Counted from the first letter of the stretch, positions 43,306-53,387 are shown. The stretch: 64,000 bases of DNA from Brevibacterium zhoupengii (GCF_021117425.1 NZ_CP088298.1:3968001-4032000); one strand, 5' to 3'. The notes: generated by a model from the sequence alone, not told the origin. Program-made: numbers and translations.

Positions 43306-44238
43306 TTACTGGAAACGTGAGGGCAGAAGGAACTGCGTGGTGGAGATTCCGAGCACTCGCTGCTGACGCGTGAGATTGTATGTCCGGTCGTGCTGGAGGT
43401 ACTCGACGAGGAACAGCTCCGCCCGGTTGCCCCGCTTGAAGAACGTCTTGACCTTCAAACCCAGTTTCGCGGCGAAGAGCGCCTTGTCCTTCGCGATCGC
43501 ATCAATGACGACAGGCTCGTACTCCATACGAGCGAAGTGAGTGGAGACGGCATCCTTGAGCTTGTACGGAGTCGGATCGCCGATGTTGAATGGGCCCGAG
43601 GCCGAAGGCACGTCGACGCAGGCGATTGCCGCTCGCACCAGGTTGTCGATGTGGGTCAGGGTGATCTTCTGCCTGCCGCCGCCGGGAAGTCGCAGGACTC
43701 CCTTCTTCGCCAATTGGCTGAGATACGGCATAAGCATCGTCTCACCAGGACCGTAGACCGCGGCGGGTCGAAGGATGGCCGCATCGGGACGGATTCGCAT
43801 CACCAGCTGCTCGGCCAGAGCATGCGTCCGCGAGTAGGCGTCATGGAAGTCGTTGGGGTCCTTGGGTCCGGCCTCTTCCCATAGGTCCGCATGGGGTGCG
43901 TTCGTGGAATAGACGGTCGTCGAGGAGATGTGCACGATTCGCGCCTTCGCGAATGCGTCGAGCACGTTCCGGGTTCCCGTGACCTTCACGTTGTAGAGCG
44001 CATCGTCATCGGCATTGACGGCAGCGATGCCCGCGCAGTGGAAGACCGCCGTGGCCTTCGACGCCAGGGATTTCACCGCTTCGGACGCAGGTTCGGTGAG
44101 GTCCCATGCTTGGAAATTCACGCCGGGGATCTCGGGATCGCGTCGCCCCACGGCATAGACCGTCTCATCCCTGTTCGCCAGGGCACGGGCGATTGCGCCA
44201 CCGATGAAGCCGCTGGCTCCGGTCACGATTACCGCCAC
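43306..44238 (-). CDS. NAD-dependent epimerase/dehydratase-like extended SDR
   Basis: A 310-residue extended SDR with the NAD loop GASGFIGGAIARAL, HISSTTVYS and LRPAAVYGPGE. The active-site YxxxK appears as YSRTH, so the lysine is replaced by histidine; activity may be altered or the lysine role taken over. Similar proteins are annotated as NAD-dependent epimerases or 3-beta-hydroxysteroid-dehydrogenase-like. The GTG start is preceded by GGAGGA six bases upstream. Confidence 0.8.
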   Translation of the reverse strand: MAVIVTGASGFIGGAIARALANRDETVYAVGRRDPEIPGVNFQAWDLTEPASEAVKSLASKATAVFHCAGIAAVNADDDALYNVKVTGTRNVLDAFAKARIVHISSTTVYSTNAPHADLWEEAGPKDPNDFHDAYSRTHALAEQLVMRIRPDAAILRPAAVYGPGETMLMPYLSQLAKKGVLRLPGGGRQKITLTHIDNLVRAAIACVDVPSASGPFNIGDPTPYKLKDAVSTHFARMEYEPVVIDAIAKDKALFAAKLGLKVKTFFKRGNRAELFLVEYLQHDRTYNLTRQQRVLGISTTQFLLPSRFQ

Positions 44239-44315
44239 GTCTGATCCTCCATCATCATCTGAAGCATCTCATCCGGTCGATCCGAACGAGCACACTGTCA
44301 TAGGAAATCACACTG

Positions 44316-45095
44316 TCAGTCCCGATGCTGCCACTGAGGCTCTCTCCTGCCCAGAAATGCGTCGATCCCCTCCTGCGCATCGGGTGCGACGGCGTTGTGC
44401 GCCATCACCTCCGACATGTGCTCGTAGGCCTCTGCCAGAGGCAGATCACGCTGTTCGTAGAACGCTGCTTTGCCTATTGCCACTGTAGCCGACGAGGCTG
44501 ACGCGACTTTCCGCGCCAACTCCATGGTCGATGCCTCCAGCTCCTCATCGGCGACGACATCGGAGACCAGACCGAACGCCAGTGCGTCGCCCGCACTGAG
44601 GAAGTCTCCGGTCAGCAGCATCCGCATCGCCGTCTTCGCCGGCACTGCCCGGGTCAGGGCCACCATAGGCGTGGAGCAGAACAGGCCGATCTTCACCCCC
44701 GGGGTGGCGAACCGAGCCGACGCAGCCGCGACCGCCAGGTCGCAGCTGGCGACGAGCTGGCACCCGGCGGCTGTCGCCACACCTTGGACCTGCGCGATGA
44801 CCGGCTGTGGGATCGACTGGATCAGCTGCATGAGTTCGGAGCAGACCGCGAAGGTCTCCTGCTGCGATTCCAGCTTGGCCCCGCGAATCTCCTTGAGATC
44901 ATGGCCGGAACTGAAGACGTGTCCTGCAGTGGACAGGATCACTGCGCGGACATCGGTGCGCTGACCCACCTCGGCGAGGGTGTCGATGAGATCTTGCATC
45001 ACCGAGCGCGACAGTGCGTTCCGAGTCTGAGGCTCGTTGATCGAAATCGTCGCGACTGCGTCCTTCGCCAGGGAGAATACAATTGAGTCAGACAT
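44316..45095 (-). CDS. Enoyl-CoA hydratase/isomerase family protein
   Basis: A 259-residue crotonase from the ATG at 45095. The oxyanion-hole segments are FSSGHDLKEIR and GVATAAGCQLVASCDLAVA, and the usual glutamate region reads VKIGLFCSTPMVALTRAV, so the two classical catalytic glutamates of hydratases are not both present. An isomerase, thioesterase or other crotonase chemistry is possible. It stands alone, divergent from the antiporter gene. Confidence 0.8.
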   Translation of the reverse strand: MSDSIVFSLAKDAVATISINEPQTRNALSRSVMQDLIDTLAEVGQRTDVRAVILSTAGHVFSSGHDLKEIRGAKLESQQETFAVCSELMQLIQSIPQPVIAQVQGVATAAGCQLVASCDLAVAAASARFATPGVKIGLFCSTPMVALTRAVPAKTAMRMLLTGDFLSAGDALAFGLVSDVVADEELEASTMELARKVASASSATVAIGKAAFYEQRDLPLAEAYEHMSEVMAHNAVAPDAQEGIDAFLGRREPQWQHRD

Positions 45096-45252
45096 AAGGG
45101 TATTCTGCCAAAATATCGTTGGTCCGTCGCGGAAACCTGATGTGGATTTCATTCTGAATCCTTACCGGGCGCCCCTCAGGGAGACGATGTTTCCTGACAT
45201 CGATGCCGTTGAACCGGTGTGCAGCGATGCCACCCATATCGAGGAGACGAGC

Positions 45253-46830
45253 ATGACGACTCTGCTGATGATCATCGGATTCGGTGCCGCGACCAGCGTC
45301 GTCGTGGGCCTGGGCCAGAAGCTGCGTCTCCCCTGGCCGGCTCTCATGGTCGTCATCGGCATCGCCGGCGCGTTCATTCCCACGTTCGCCGAGATCACCA
45401 TCGAACCCGAACTCATCTTGCCTCTGTTCCTGCCTCCTCTTCTGTTCGCCGCCGCACAGAAGACCTCCTGGGCTCTCTTCGCCATCCGCTGGCGTACGAT
45501 CCTGGGCATGGCGGTCGCGCTCGTCGGGGTGACGGTGGCTGCCGTGGCCGGGACCGCGGTCCTTCTCATCCCCGGGATCACGATCGCGGCCGCGATTGCG
45601 CTGGGAGCCATGCTCGCCCCGCCCGACCCCGTCGCCGTCGATGCGGTCGCAGGAACCGTATCGATACCTCGGCGGATCATGTCGACCCTGCAGAGCGAGG
45701 GGCTGTTCAACGATGCCGCCTCCCTCGTCATCTTCCAGACGGCGATGGCGGCGGCCATGTCCGGCACCGAGGTGGACTTCGGGCAGCTGGCCCTGTCCTT
45801 CCTCATCTCCGCGATCATCGCCATCGCCGTCGGCCTCATCGTCGTGTTCGTCGTGTGGTGGGTGATGGAGAAGATCGACCATACGATCGCCCGCTCCTCC
45901 CTCATGCTCATGCTGCCCTTCGGCGTCTACCTCATCGCCGAACATTTCCATGCCAGCGGAGTCATCGCCGTCGTCGTGGCCGCGCTCGAGGTGCGCAGGC
46001 GCGACGTCGAAGGAAACTCCGCGGAACGTGTCACCCAGGCCTCGACGTGGCAGGTCCTGGAAATGCTCATCACCGGCATCGCCTTCGGCCTCATCGGCCT
46101 CGATCTGCGGATGGTCGTCGAATCCGAGCATGCCGACCTGGGCAAGGCCGTCCTCGTGGGGTTGGGCATCGCGCTCATCGTCATCGCCGTGAGGTTCGGC
46201 TGGCTGCTCATCGGCACCGTGCTGGAGAACAAGCGCAGAGAGGAGGACCCGGATGCCGCACCGCTGAACATCAGGGATGCCACACTGATGACCTGGGGCG
46301 GTATGCGCGGTTTGGCCACGATCGCCCTAGCCCTGTCGATCCCGGCAACCACAGACACCGGCGAACCGTTCCCCGGTCGTTCCTACATCCTCGTCACCGC
46401 CGCGGTGATCCTGCTCGTGACGCTGGTGCTTGCCGGCCTCACCTTCCCCACCATCGTCAACGTCTTAGGCATCGACGACGAAGCGGAGAAGGAACGTCAG
46501 GCGACGAAGGAGATCGCCGCGCGGGCCTACAAAGCGGCCCTCCACCAGATCAAGAACGACCCCACCCTGCCCGACGAGGTGGCCGAGCCGCTGCGTGCTC
46601 GGTTCAAGGGCCTGTATGCAGAGCTGCTGGGAACCTCGGACGACCAGGCCAGCTCCGAGCAGGCGACAGCGCTGAAGGAGAACCGTGAGGTCATGGCCAA
46701 GGTGCAGACCAGGGCGCTGCAGTCGGCCCGCACGGAAGTGCTCAAGGCCCGACGCGAACGCGGCACCGATCCGGAGATCGCCGATAGAGTGCTGCGCCGC
46801 TTCGACCTCCAATCCGTGCTTCTGCGGTGA
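45253..46830 (+). CDS. Na+/H+ antiporter of the CPA1 family
   Basis: A 525-residue membrane protein with about twelve helices and the CPA1 ion-site motif SEGLFNDAASLVIF; MTWGGMRGLATIALAL is the other conserved block. The last 100 residues are hydrophilic and charged, as in NhaP/YjcE-like exchangers, and probably regulatory. The ATG at 45253 follows GAGGAG by six bases; the open frame upstream to 45037 overlaps the divergent crotonase gene and is not supported. Confidence 0.87.
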   Translation: MTTLLMIIGFGAATSVVVGLGQKLRLPWPALMVVIGIAGAFIPTFAEITIEPELILPLFLPPLLFAAAQKTSWALFAIRWRTILGMAVALVGVTVAAVAGTAVLLIPGITIAAAIALGAMLAPPDPVAVDAVAGTVSIPRRIMSTLQSEGLFNDAASLVIFQTAMAAAMSGTEVDFGQLALSFLISAIIAIAVGLIVVFVVWWVMEKIDHTIARSSLMLMLPFGVYLIAEHFHASGVIAVVVAALEVRRRDVEGNSAERVTQASTWQVLEMLITGIAFGLIGLDLRMVVESEHADLGKAVLVGLGIALIVIAVRFGWLLIGTVLENKRREEDPDAAPLNIRDATLMTWGGMRGLATIALALSIPATTDTGEPFPGRSYILVTAAVILLVTLVLAGLTFPTIVNVLGIDDEAEKERQATKEIAARAYKAALHQIKNDPTLPDEVAEPLRARFKGLYAELLGTSDDQASSEQATALKENREVMAKVQTRALQSARTEVLKARRERGTDPEIADRVLRRFDLQSVLLR

Positions 46831-46864
46831 GCTGCTGAGGTGAGGCAGATTCTCGGGTTTTTCT

Positions 46865-46891
46865 AAAGTTGAGTGGAATAGACTCAACTTT
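46865..46891. promoter_or_regulatory. HAIR-type HspR operator upstream of clpB
   Basis: AAAGTTGAGT (46865-46874), seven bases, ACTCAACTTT (46882-46891): a perfect inverted repeat that matches the HspR-associated inverted repeat (CTTGAGT-N7-ACTCAAG) at all but the outermost base of each core. HspR represses dnaK and clpB operons in actinobacteria, so heat-inducible control of clpB is likely. A TAGACT box overlaps the right half. Confidence 0.82.
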
Positions 46892-46965
46892 GTCGGTGTT
46901 GAACTCTTCGAGAGCAATGACTGTTCACGGAACAGCTGCGAAGAACACTTGTGAAGGAGATGCGC

Positions 46966-49566
46966 ATGGACGCACAGATGACAACCAAATCACGCGAGAC
47001 GCTGCAGTCCGCGATCAATGACGTCGTGGCCAGGCGGAACAACCAGGTCGAACCCGCCCACGTGGTCGCAGCACTGCTGGATCAGCCGAACTCACTGGCA
47101 TCGAACCTGGTGACCAAGGTCGGCGCGGACCCCCGGACCGTGCTCGCCGCTGTCCGTTCGACCATCGACGGCTTCCCCACCGTCAGCGGGCAGACCGTCG
47201 CCCAGCCGGGACTCTCGCGCTCCGGACTCGAGATGATGAATCTCGCGCAGGAGGAGATGACGAGCCTCGGCGACCAGTTCGTGTCCACGGAGCACCTGCT
47301 GCTCGCGGCCGCCGCAGGCAAGGACGGGGCAGGCGAAGCCCTGCGAAACAACGGCGCCGGACGCGATGCGCTGCTGGCTGCCCTGCCCGAGCTGCGCGGA
47401 GGCAAGAAGGTCACCTCGGAAAATCCCGAGGACACGATGCAGTCGCTGGAGAAGTACGGTGTCGACCTCACAGCCACCGCGCGTGAGGCCAAACTCGACC
47501 CAGTCATCGGCCGCGACAAGGAGATCCGACGGGTCATCCAGGTCCTTTCCCGGAGGACGAAGAACAACCCGGTCCTCATCGGCGAACCAGGCGTCGGCAA
47601 AACTGCCGTCGTCGAGGGACTGGCCCAGCGGATCGTGGCCGGAGACGTGCCTGAATCCCTGCGCAACAAGACCCTGATCAGCCTGGACCTCTCGGCGATG
47701 GTCGCCGGAGCGAAGTACCGCGGCGAATTCGAGGAGCGGTTCAAGGCCGTCCTCGAAGAGATCAAGAACGCCGACGGTCAGATCATCACATTCATCGATG
47801 AGCTCCACACCGTCGTCGGTGCCGGCGCCACCGGTGACTCGGCGATGGATGCCGGCAACATGCTCAAACCGATGCTCGCCCGCGGTGAACTGCGCCTCGT
47901 CGGCGCCACCACTCTCGACGAGTACCGGGAGAACATCGAGAAGGACCCGGCTCTGGAACGCAGGTTCCAGCAGGTCTACGTCGGTGAGCCCAGCGTCGAG
48001 GACACGGTCGCGATCCTGCGTGGCCTCAAGGAACGCTACGAGGCCCACCACAAGGTCTCGATCAACGACGGAGCCCTGGTCGCTGCGGCCACCATGTCCA
48101 ATCGCTACATCACCGGGCGCCAGCTTCCGGATAAGGCCATCGACCTCGTCGACGAGGCCGCGTCCCGTCTTCGCATGGAGATCGACTCGGCTCCCGTCGA
48201 GATCGATGAGCTCCGCCGCGCGGTGGATCGGCTGAAGATGGAGGACATGGCCCTGTCCAAGGAAACGGACACGGCTTCGATCGAACGCCTCGGCGCCCTG
48301 CGGGCCGATCTTGCCGATCGGGAAGAGGAGCTGCACGGCCTCGAGGCCACCTGGGAATCCCAGCGGGCCGGACTCAACCGTGTCGGTGAGCTGAAGACGA
48401 AGCTCGATGAGCTGCGTTCCCAGGCTGATAAGGCCCAGCGCGACACGGACTTGGAGACCGCCTCACGTCTGCTCTACGGGGAGATCCCCGCGGTGCAGAA
48501 GGAGATCGATATCGCTGAGGCGGAGGAGGCCAACGCTGAGACCGAGACCGACCCGATGGTCAGTGATCGGGTCTCGAGCAATGACATCGCCGAGGTGGTC
48601 TCGTCGTGGACCGGCATCCCCGCGGGACGCCTGCTCCAGGGTGAGATCGAGAAGCTGCTGGGCGCCGAAGATGTGCTGGGCAAGCGTCTCATCGGTCAGA
48701 AGAACGCTGTCACCGCGGTCTCGGATGCGATCCGGCGTTCGCGTGCCGGCATCGCCGACCCTGATCGTCCGACGGGCTCGTTCCTGTTCCTCGGACCCAC
48801 GGGCGTGGGCAAGACGGAGCTGGCGAAGTCTCTGGCCGACTTCCTCTTCGACGATGAGAAGGCCCTGATCCGCATCGACATGAGCGAGTACGGGGAGAAG
48901 CACACGGTGTCCCGTCTCGTCGGTGCTCCTCCGGGCTACGTGGGCTATGACGAGGGCGGTCAGCTCACCGAGGCTGTGCGCCGTCGCCCCTACTCCGTCG
49001 TCCTCCTCGACGAGGTGGAGAAGGCACACCCGAGTGTCTTCGACATCCTGCTGCAGGTCCTCGACGACGGTCGCCTCACCGACGGTCAGGGCCGCACGGT
49101 CGACTTCCGGAACACGATCCTCATCCTGACGTCGAACCTCGGCTCGCAGTTCCTCGTCGATAGGTCCCTGAGCACGCAGGAGCAGAAGGATGCGGTGCTC
49201 GGCGTCGTGCATTCGACCTTCAAGCCCGAGTTCCTCAACCGCCTCGACGACATCGTTCTCTTCGATGCGCTGAGCACCGAGGAACTGTCCTCGATCGTCG
49301 ATCTGCAGATCCAGCGTCTGGCGTCTCGTCTGACCGAACGCCGGATCACTCTCGAGGTCACGGATGCCGCCGAAGACTGGCTTGCACTCGAGGGCTACGA
49401 TCCCGCGTTCGGTGCCCGGCCGCTGCGCAGGCTGGTCCAGCGCGAGATCGGTGACAAGCTGGCCCGCGCGCTGCTCTCCGGCGACGTGGCCGACGGAGAC
49501 GACATCGTCATCGGCCTGCCCGAGGACCCAGAGTCCAAGGGACTGGAGCTGCGCCCGAAGCGGTAA
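46966..49566 (+). CDS. clpB: ClpB disaggregase, AAA+ chaperone
   Basis: An 866-residue Hsp100: N-terminal Clp-N domain (about 5-145), first AAA+ module with Walker A GEPGVGKT (206-213), the coiled-coil middle domain (about 400-530, Glu/Leu/Arg-rich), and a second AAA+ module with GPTGVGKT near residue 600. With DnaK it pulls apart protein aggregates. The ATG at 46966 is chosen because AAGGAG lies six bases upstream; the GTG at 46951 is less likely. The HAIR operator upstream suggests HspR control. Confidence 0.95.
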   Translation: MDAQMTTKSRETLQSAINDVVARRNNQVEPAHVVAALLDQPNSLASNLVTKVGADPRTVLAAVRSTIDGFPTVSGQTVAQPGLSRSGLEMMNLAQEEMTSLGDQFVSTEHLLLAAAAGKDGAGEALRNNGAGRDALLAALPELRGGKKVTSENPEDTMQSLEKYGVDLTATAREAKLDPVIGRDKEIRRVIQVLSRRTKNNPVLIGEPGVGKTAVVEGLAQRIVAGDVPESLRNKTLISLDLSAMVAGAKYRGEFEERFKAVLEEIKNADGQIITFIDELHTVVGAGATGDSAMDAGNMLKPMLARGELRLVGATTLDEYRENIEKDPALERRFQQVYVGEPSVEDTVAILRGLKERYEAHHKVSINDGALVAAATMSNRYITGRQLPDKAIDLVDEAASRLRMEIDSAPVEIDELRRAVDRLKMEDMALSKETDTASIERLGALRADLADREEELHGLEATWESQRAGLNRVGELKTKLDELRSQADKAQRDTDLETASRLLYGEIPAVQKEIDIAEAEEANAETETDPMVSDRVSSNDIAEVVSSWTGIPAGRLLQGEIEKLLGAEDVLGKRLIGQKNAVTAVSDAIRRSRAGIADPDRPTGSFLFLGPTGVGKTELAKSLADFLFDDEKALIRIDMSEYGEKHTVSRLVGAPPGYVGYDEGGQLTEAVRRRPYSVVLLDEVEKAHPSVFDILLQVLDDGRLTDGQGRTVDFRNTILILTSNLGSQFLVDRSLSTQEQKDAVLGVVHSTFKPEFLNRLDDIVLFDALSTEELSSIVDLQIQRLASRLTERRITLEVTDAAEDWLALEGYDPAFGARPLRRLVQREIGDKLARALLSGDVADGDDIVIGLPEDPESKGLELRPKR

Positions 49567-49626
49567 GGCGCCGGGTAATGCTGGCGCCGCATAGTCGGCG
49601 ATGCGCTGCGCAGTCGGTGAGGATGT

Positions 49627-49680
49627 TCAGGTTAGGGAACAGTACATGGGTTGCAACCGGTGTACTGTTCCCTAACCTGA
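49627..49680. terminator. Long inverted repeat after clpB
   Basis: Exact 20-base arms (TCAGGTTAGGGAACAGTACA at 49627-49646 and complement at 49661-49680) around a 14-base loop that contains its own palindrome GGTTGCAACC. No T-run. It may be the clpB terminator or a large operator. Confidence 0.6.
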
Positions 49681-49730
49681 GTCGTCTCCGGTCCGCCCCT
49701 TGGGAGCACCAGCACGCGGCCGAGCAGTGA

Positions 49731-49792
49731 GGGCCCCATCGAAGTTTCAGAGCTCTGCTTCAAAGTCGAGCTCTGAAACTTCGATGGGGCCC
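49731..49792. terminator. Second long stem-loop between convergent genes
   Basis: Exact 25-base arms beginning GGGCCCCATCGAAGTTTC at 49731-49755 and complementary at 49768-49792, with a 12-base loop and TTTCC after. Stability and location mark it as a bidirectional terminator. Confidence 0.75.
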
Positions 49793-49903
49793 TTTCCGCT
49801 GAGTCCGCAGCGTCCCCTGCGCCCCCTGCGTCCGTTGAGTCCGTGGAGTCCCCTGAGTCCGCGAAGCGAGGCTTACGCGGTCAGCGCAACGCCTACTTCG
49901 CCC

Positions 49904-51046
49904 TCAGCGCGAGGACTTCGCTTTCGACCGTTCCAGGCCGTCGCTCGTCGACTTCCACCAGCGGCTCACGGACCTGTGGAGCTTTTCGAAGCTGCGGTCG
50001 CGGATGAAGATGGCGTCGACGGCGATCATCGTCAGCGAGAACCAGGGCAGTCCCATCAGCAGGGCGATTCCCAAGTGAAAGGACAGAATGCCCAAGAGGC
50101 CGATGATTCGCGTGTACCTGTTGAACAGCATGAAGGGGAAGGCGCACTGGAAGAGCACCGAACCCCAGGAGATGGCCACGACCATCGGCCCCCAGGCGGT
50201 GAGCAGGTCTGAGAGCACCGGCCAGGTACCAAACTGCTGAGTATGCAGCGGGTTGTACACCGCGAACCCGTGCTGCCAGGCGGCACCGCCTGCCTTGTAG
50301 AGACCACCCGACATGTAGATCGCACAGACCTGGAAGGCCAGGACGACGATCGCCAAGTTGTTGGCCATGATCAGAACCCAGCGATAGCTGCCGCCATCGG
50401 TGTCGGGGAAGGCTGGGTTCTGCTTTCTCTTGCGCCTGGCATCCAATGACCACCGTCGGGTGGTGTCGGCGAAGAGCATCGCGATCATGAACATGCGATA
50501 CGCGTTGTCGCCCTGATCCCCGGCACCGTCGTTGAGCTCGATGAAGCTCACCCACAGGACGAGGTAGAAGGGCAGGACGATGCGCGTCCGCCATCCCAGG
50601 ATGATGACGACGGCGAGGATCGCCAGACCGATCATCATGGTGGTGAACAAGGCAGGGTTGGTCACCGCACGGTGGAAGAGCGAGAACAGCCAGATGTTGG
50701 GGAAGTCGCTCTTGGGTTCAGCGATCTCACCGTTCCAGGCGCTGCCCACGCCGAAGGTATAGTGCCGGGCATTGAAGTTCGTCAGCAGCAGGCCCAGACC
50801 GGTCAGGCCGATGAGGATACGGGTCACCGCGAGACCATATGTGGCGTGGTAACGCCCGGTGAGCATCTCCTCCAGCCAGTTCCATCCGCGTGAAATGCTG
50901 CCTAAGACACGGGAGGCGAGCGGAATGTTCTCTTTCGAATCTGCCTGCGTCGCCGTCTCCTGCGCCTTTGCCTCCGTCTGAGGCTGGGAGTCGACCTCGG
51001 GCTCGTCACCCTTGACCTGGATGTTCCTGTCACTGCTCACTTGCAC
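49904..51046 (-). CDS. HTTM-domain membrane protein
   Basis: A 380-residue protein: an acidic, glutamine-rich N terminus (about 1-40), then eight or so helices with the HTTM pattern (YGLAVTRILIGLTGLGLLL, SFIELNDGAGDQGDNAYR, CAIYMSGGLYKAGGAAWQHG). HTTM domains are related to vitamin-K-dependent gamma-glutamyl carboxylases; in bacteria the function is unknown. The GTG start at 51046 overlaps the end of the DUF5819-like gene by 17 bases, and these families commonly occur together. C terminus basic. Confidence 0.8.
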   Translation of the reverse strand: MQVSSDRNIQVKGDEPEVDSQPQTEAKAQETATQADSKENIPLASRVLGSISRGWNWLEEMLTGRYHATYGLAVTRILIGLTGLGLLLTNFNARHYTFGVGSAWNGEIAEPKSDFPNIWLFSLFHRAVTNPALFTTMMIGLAILAVVIILGWRTRIVLPFYLVLWVSFIELNDGAGDQGDNAYRMFMIAMLFADTTRRWSLDARRKRKQNPAFPDTDGGSYRWVLIMANNLAIVVLAFQVCAIYMSGGLYKAGGAAWQHGFAVYNPLHTQQFGTWPVLSDLLTAWGPMVVAISWGSVLFQCAFPFMLFNRYTRIIGLLGILSFHLGIALLMGLPWFSLTMIAVDAIFIRDRSFEKLHRSVSRWWKSTSDGLERSKAKSSR

Positions 51047-51821
51047 ACCTCACTTTGTCGGAGGCACAGAAGTACTTCGCGAACTCCTCATCGGACTGGT
51101 GCGGCTCACTCACCAGTGCTCGCCAACCGACCGGCACCGGCTGGATGTTCGGTCGTTCGGCATCATCGTCATTGCGCTTGGCAAACGGCACCACGTTCTG
51201 CCGCGCCGCCTGGTACTGGACGCGCTGGACGTCCTCACCCCAGATGGCTTTGGCCACCTGTGTCGCATACGCCGTGGCCAGGTGCTCGCTCTCGAGATAT
51301 CCGCTCACAGCATCGTCGGGGTCGTCATACTCGTTCAACTTCGTCGTCAGCCGGTCGACCGAGTCATCACCTTTGAAGTAGTCGAGCTTGACGATAGCCT
51401 TCTGATCATTGGGAAGATCCTCCCACGATCCCTTGATATCGGAGGCGACTCCGACGCCCAGACCGGCCGAACGCGGTGGGAAGAGCTTGTAGGTCGAATG
51501 GTCGAGTTCGACATCGGTGGCTCGCACCCAGTCGGTGACCTCTTCCCCGCCGCCGTCGGTCTTGACCACCGCGCGGACGTCGAAGTAGTAGTCGCCGTTG
51601 ATCGGCTCAGGAGCGAATACGCTCCACGACTGACCCCACAGGGGAATCATGTACTCCGAGAGCAGGTTCCCGGGGATCACCTGCCGTGCCGTCGACGACG
51701 GGGCGATCCAGAGGAAGCTTGCGAGCAGGTGGAACGCGGTCAGCAGCATGGCCACAACCATCAGTACGCGTTTGACGACCGGCCGCCCGACGGCCTTCGC
51801 CTCAGTCTTGTCTGTGTCCAT
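51030..51821 (-). CDS. DUF5819-like membrane-anchored protein
   Basis: A 263-residue protein with one N-terminal helix (VVKRVLMVVAMLLTAFHLLA) and an extracytoplasmic domain containing the sequence YMIPLWGQSWSVFAPEP typical of partners of HTTM proteins. It may present a substrate to the HTTM membrane enzyme or be stabilised by it. Start ATG at 51821. No enzymatic motif is visible. Confidence 0.75.
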   Translation of the reverse strand: MDTDKTEAKAVGRPVVKRVLMVVAMLLTAFHLLASFLWIAPSSTARQVIPGNLLSEYMIPLWGQSWSVFAPEPINGDYYFDVRAVVKTDGGGEEVTDWVRATDVELDHSTYKLFPPRSAGLGVGVASDIKGSWEDLPNDQKAIVKLDYFKGDDSVDRLTTKLNEYDDPDDAVSGYLESEHLATAYATQVAKAIWGEDVQRVQYQAARQNVVPFAKRNDDDAERPNIQPVPVGWRALVSEPHQSDEEFAKYFCASDKVRCASEQ

Positions 51822-52011
51822 CTCAGTCCTGGAATATGGGCGCCACTTCGCGAAATCCGCCTTGACCAGAAGTGGACTGCTCAGGATCTCCCCAGTGACT
51901 AGGGTGCTTTCATACAGACTCTAGGGTACGTCAGTGAATCCGGAAGTTCAGCCCGAACAACCCCGGTGTTTCACGATCCCACCCTGTTCCACCGCTGGCC
52001 GAAGCCAGAGT

Positions 52012-52055
52012 TCACGCGCCCGGAGTCATGACTGAGGCCATGACTCCGGGCGTGA
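52012..52055. terminator. Stem-loop downstream of the CoA transferase gene
   Basis: TCACGC-GC-CCGGAGTCATG (52012-52030) pairs with CATGACTCCGGGCGTGA (52039-52055), with a two-base bulge in the left arm and an eight-base loop. The gap from 51822 to 52090 holds no gene. Confidence 0.6.
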
Positions 52056-52090
52056 CTCTGGTCATTACGGTGTCATGACTGCCCTCATTG

Positions 52091-53260
52091 TTAACCGCGC
52101 AGCCATTCCTTGACCGCTTCGGTGCTCTCCCCCAACGTCGGCGGTGCAAGATCGTAGCTGGCCGGTGTCTCTGACAGACGGATCGGATTGGCCACCGTCG
52201 GGATCACACGATCCCCAGCTCCCGCCTCGGCGACGGGCTCAAGTCCCAACGACGATGCCAGCTCAACACCCTGGGCGATCGTGTTGATCGGGGCACACGG
52301 CAGACCGGCTGCGGAGAGGATGTCGAACCATTCCTGATTCGTCTTTTCACTCAGTGCGGCGATGAGTTCGGGTTCGAGTTCTCCACGATTCTCGTTGCGG
52401 TCGGAGAAGTTCGCGAAGCGTTGATCCTCGGCCCACTCGGGGTGGCCGAGCACGGAGGCCAATGACTTGAACTGGTTGTCATTGCCCACGGCGATGATGA
52501 TCTGGCCCTCGGCTGTGGGCATCGGCTGGTAGGGGTAGAGGCTCGGGTGGGCATTGCCCATGGCCTGCGGAACGACGCCACCGGCCACGTACGCCGAGGT
52601 CTGGTTCGCCAAGCCTGACAGTGCCGAGGACAGCAGGTTCGTCTCCACCAGCTGACCCTTCCCGGTGTCCTTGCGGTGGGCCAGTGCGGCCAGGATCCCG
52701 ACCGTGGTGTGCAGACCGGTGAACACGTCGACGACTGCGACACCGGCTTTGACCGGGCCCGACTCCTGGGATCCTGTCACGCTCATGAAACCCGAGAGCC
52801 CCTGGATGAGCAGATCGTAGCCGGGCTGAGGATTGTCGCGCCCGAATCCGGTCACGGAAGCGTAGATGATGCCCGGGTTCTCGGCCTTGACGGTCTCGTA
52901 GTCGAGTCCGTATTTGGCCAGACCACCGGCCTTGAAGTTCTCCACCAGAATGTCCGCCCGCCCGGCCAGCTCCCGCGCCAGCCCCAGGTCGTCTTCGTCC
53001 TTGAAGTCGAGGACCACGGAGTGCTTGTTCCGGTTCGCTGTGAGGAAGTACGTCGCATCATTGCCTCGCCGAGGTGGTGCCCAGTGCCGTGTATCGTCAC
53101 CGGTCCTGCCCTCGACCTTGATGACTGTGGCCCCGAGGTCGGCGAGCATCATCGTCGCGTAGGGTCCCGCGAGCACTCGTGAGAAGTCAGCGACGACCAC
53201 ACCCGACAAGGGGCCGGTGCCCGAGCGAGAGAAGAGTTCCTGCAGATCCTGCTGTTCCAC
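52091..53260 (-). CDS. Family III (CaiB/BaiF) CoA transferase
   Basis: A 389-residue protein from the GTG at 53260, which has GGGAGG six bases upstream. It shows the CoA-transferase III fold: VVVADFSRVLAGPYATMMLA, ADLGATVIKVE and PGYDLLIQGLSG, where Asp149 is the catalytic aspartate that carries the acyl group. It moves CoA between carboxylic acids; substrates in this family include formyl, carnitine and aromatic acids. The frame is open to 53311 but the ribosome-binding site marks 53260. Confidence 0.87.
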   Translation of the reverse strand: MEQQDLQELFSRSGTGPLSGVVVADFSRVLAGPYATMMLADLGATVIKVEGRTGDDTRHWAPPRRGNDATYFLTANRNKHSVVLDFKDEDDLGLARELAGRADILVENFKAGGLAKYGLDYETVKAENPGIIYASVTGFGRDNPQPGYDLLIQGLSGFMSVTGSQESGPVKAGVAVVDVFTGLHTTVGILAALAHRKDTGKGQLVETNLLSSALSGLANQTSAYVAGGVVPQAMGNAHPSLYPYQPMPTAEGQIIIAVGNDNQFKSLASVLGHPEWAEDQRFANFSDRNENRGELEPELIAALSEKTNQEWFDILSAAGLPCAPINTIAQGVELASSLGLEPVAEAGAGDRVIPTVANPIRLSETPASYDLAPPTLGESTEAVKEWLRG

Positions 53261-53387
53261 GTACTGCCTCCCATGGCGAGTTCGAACCCTGATATCCAGG
53301 CGTCCTGTCATTCACGTCAGACTATACGGACCCACCACACGCCGTCTGGAGTTGGTATCCACACCGCCTGGTGTGGTGCGGAATTCG

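Larger units (their letters stand above)
49567..49903. other. 337-bp gene-free region between clpB and the HTTM gene
   Basis: No gene is supported. It holds two long inverted repeats, listed separately, then a run of CTGAGTCC-like short repeats (49798-49865). Confidence 0.55.

Noticed and set aside
45088..46131. 347-codon His/Asp-rich frame opposite the antiporter
   Set aside because: Antisense to membrane-helix codons, which explains the charged composition.
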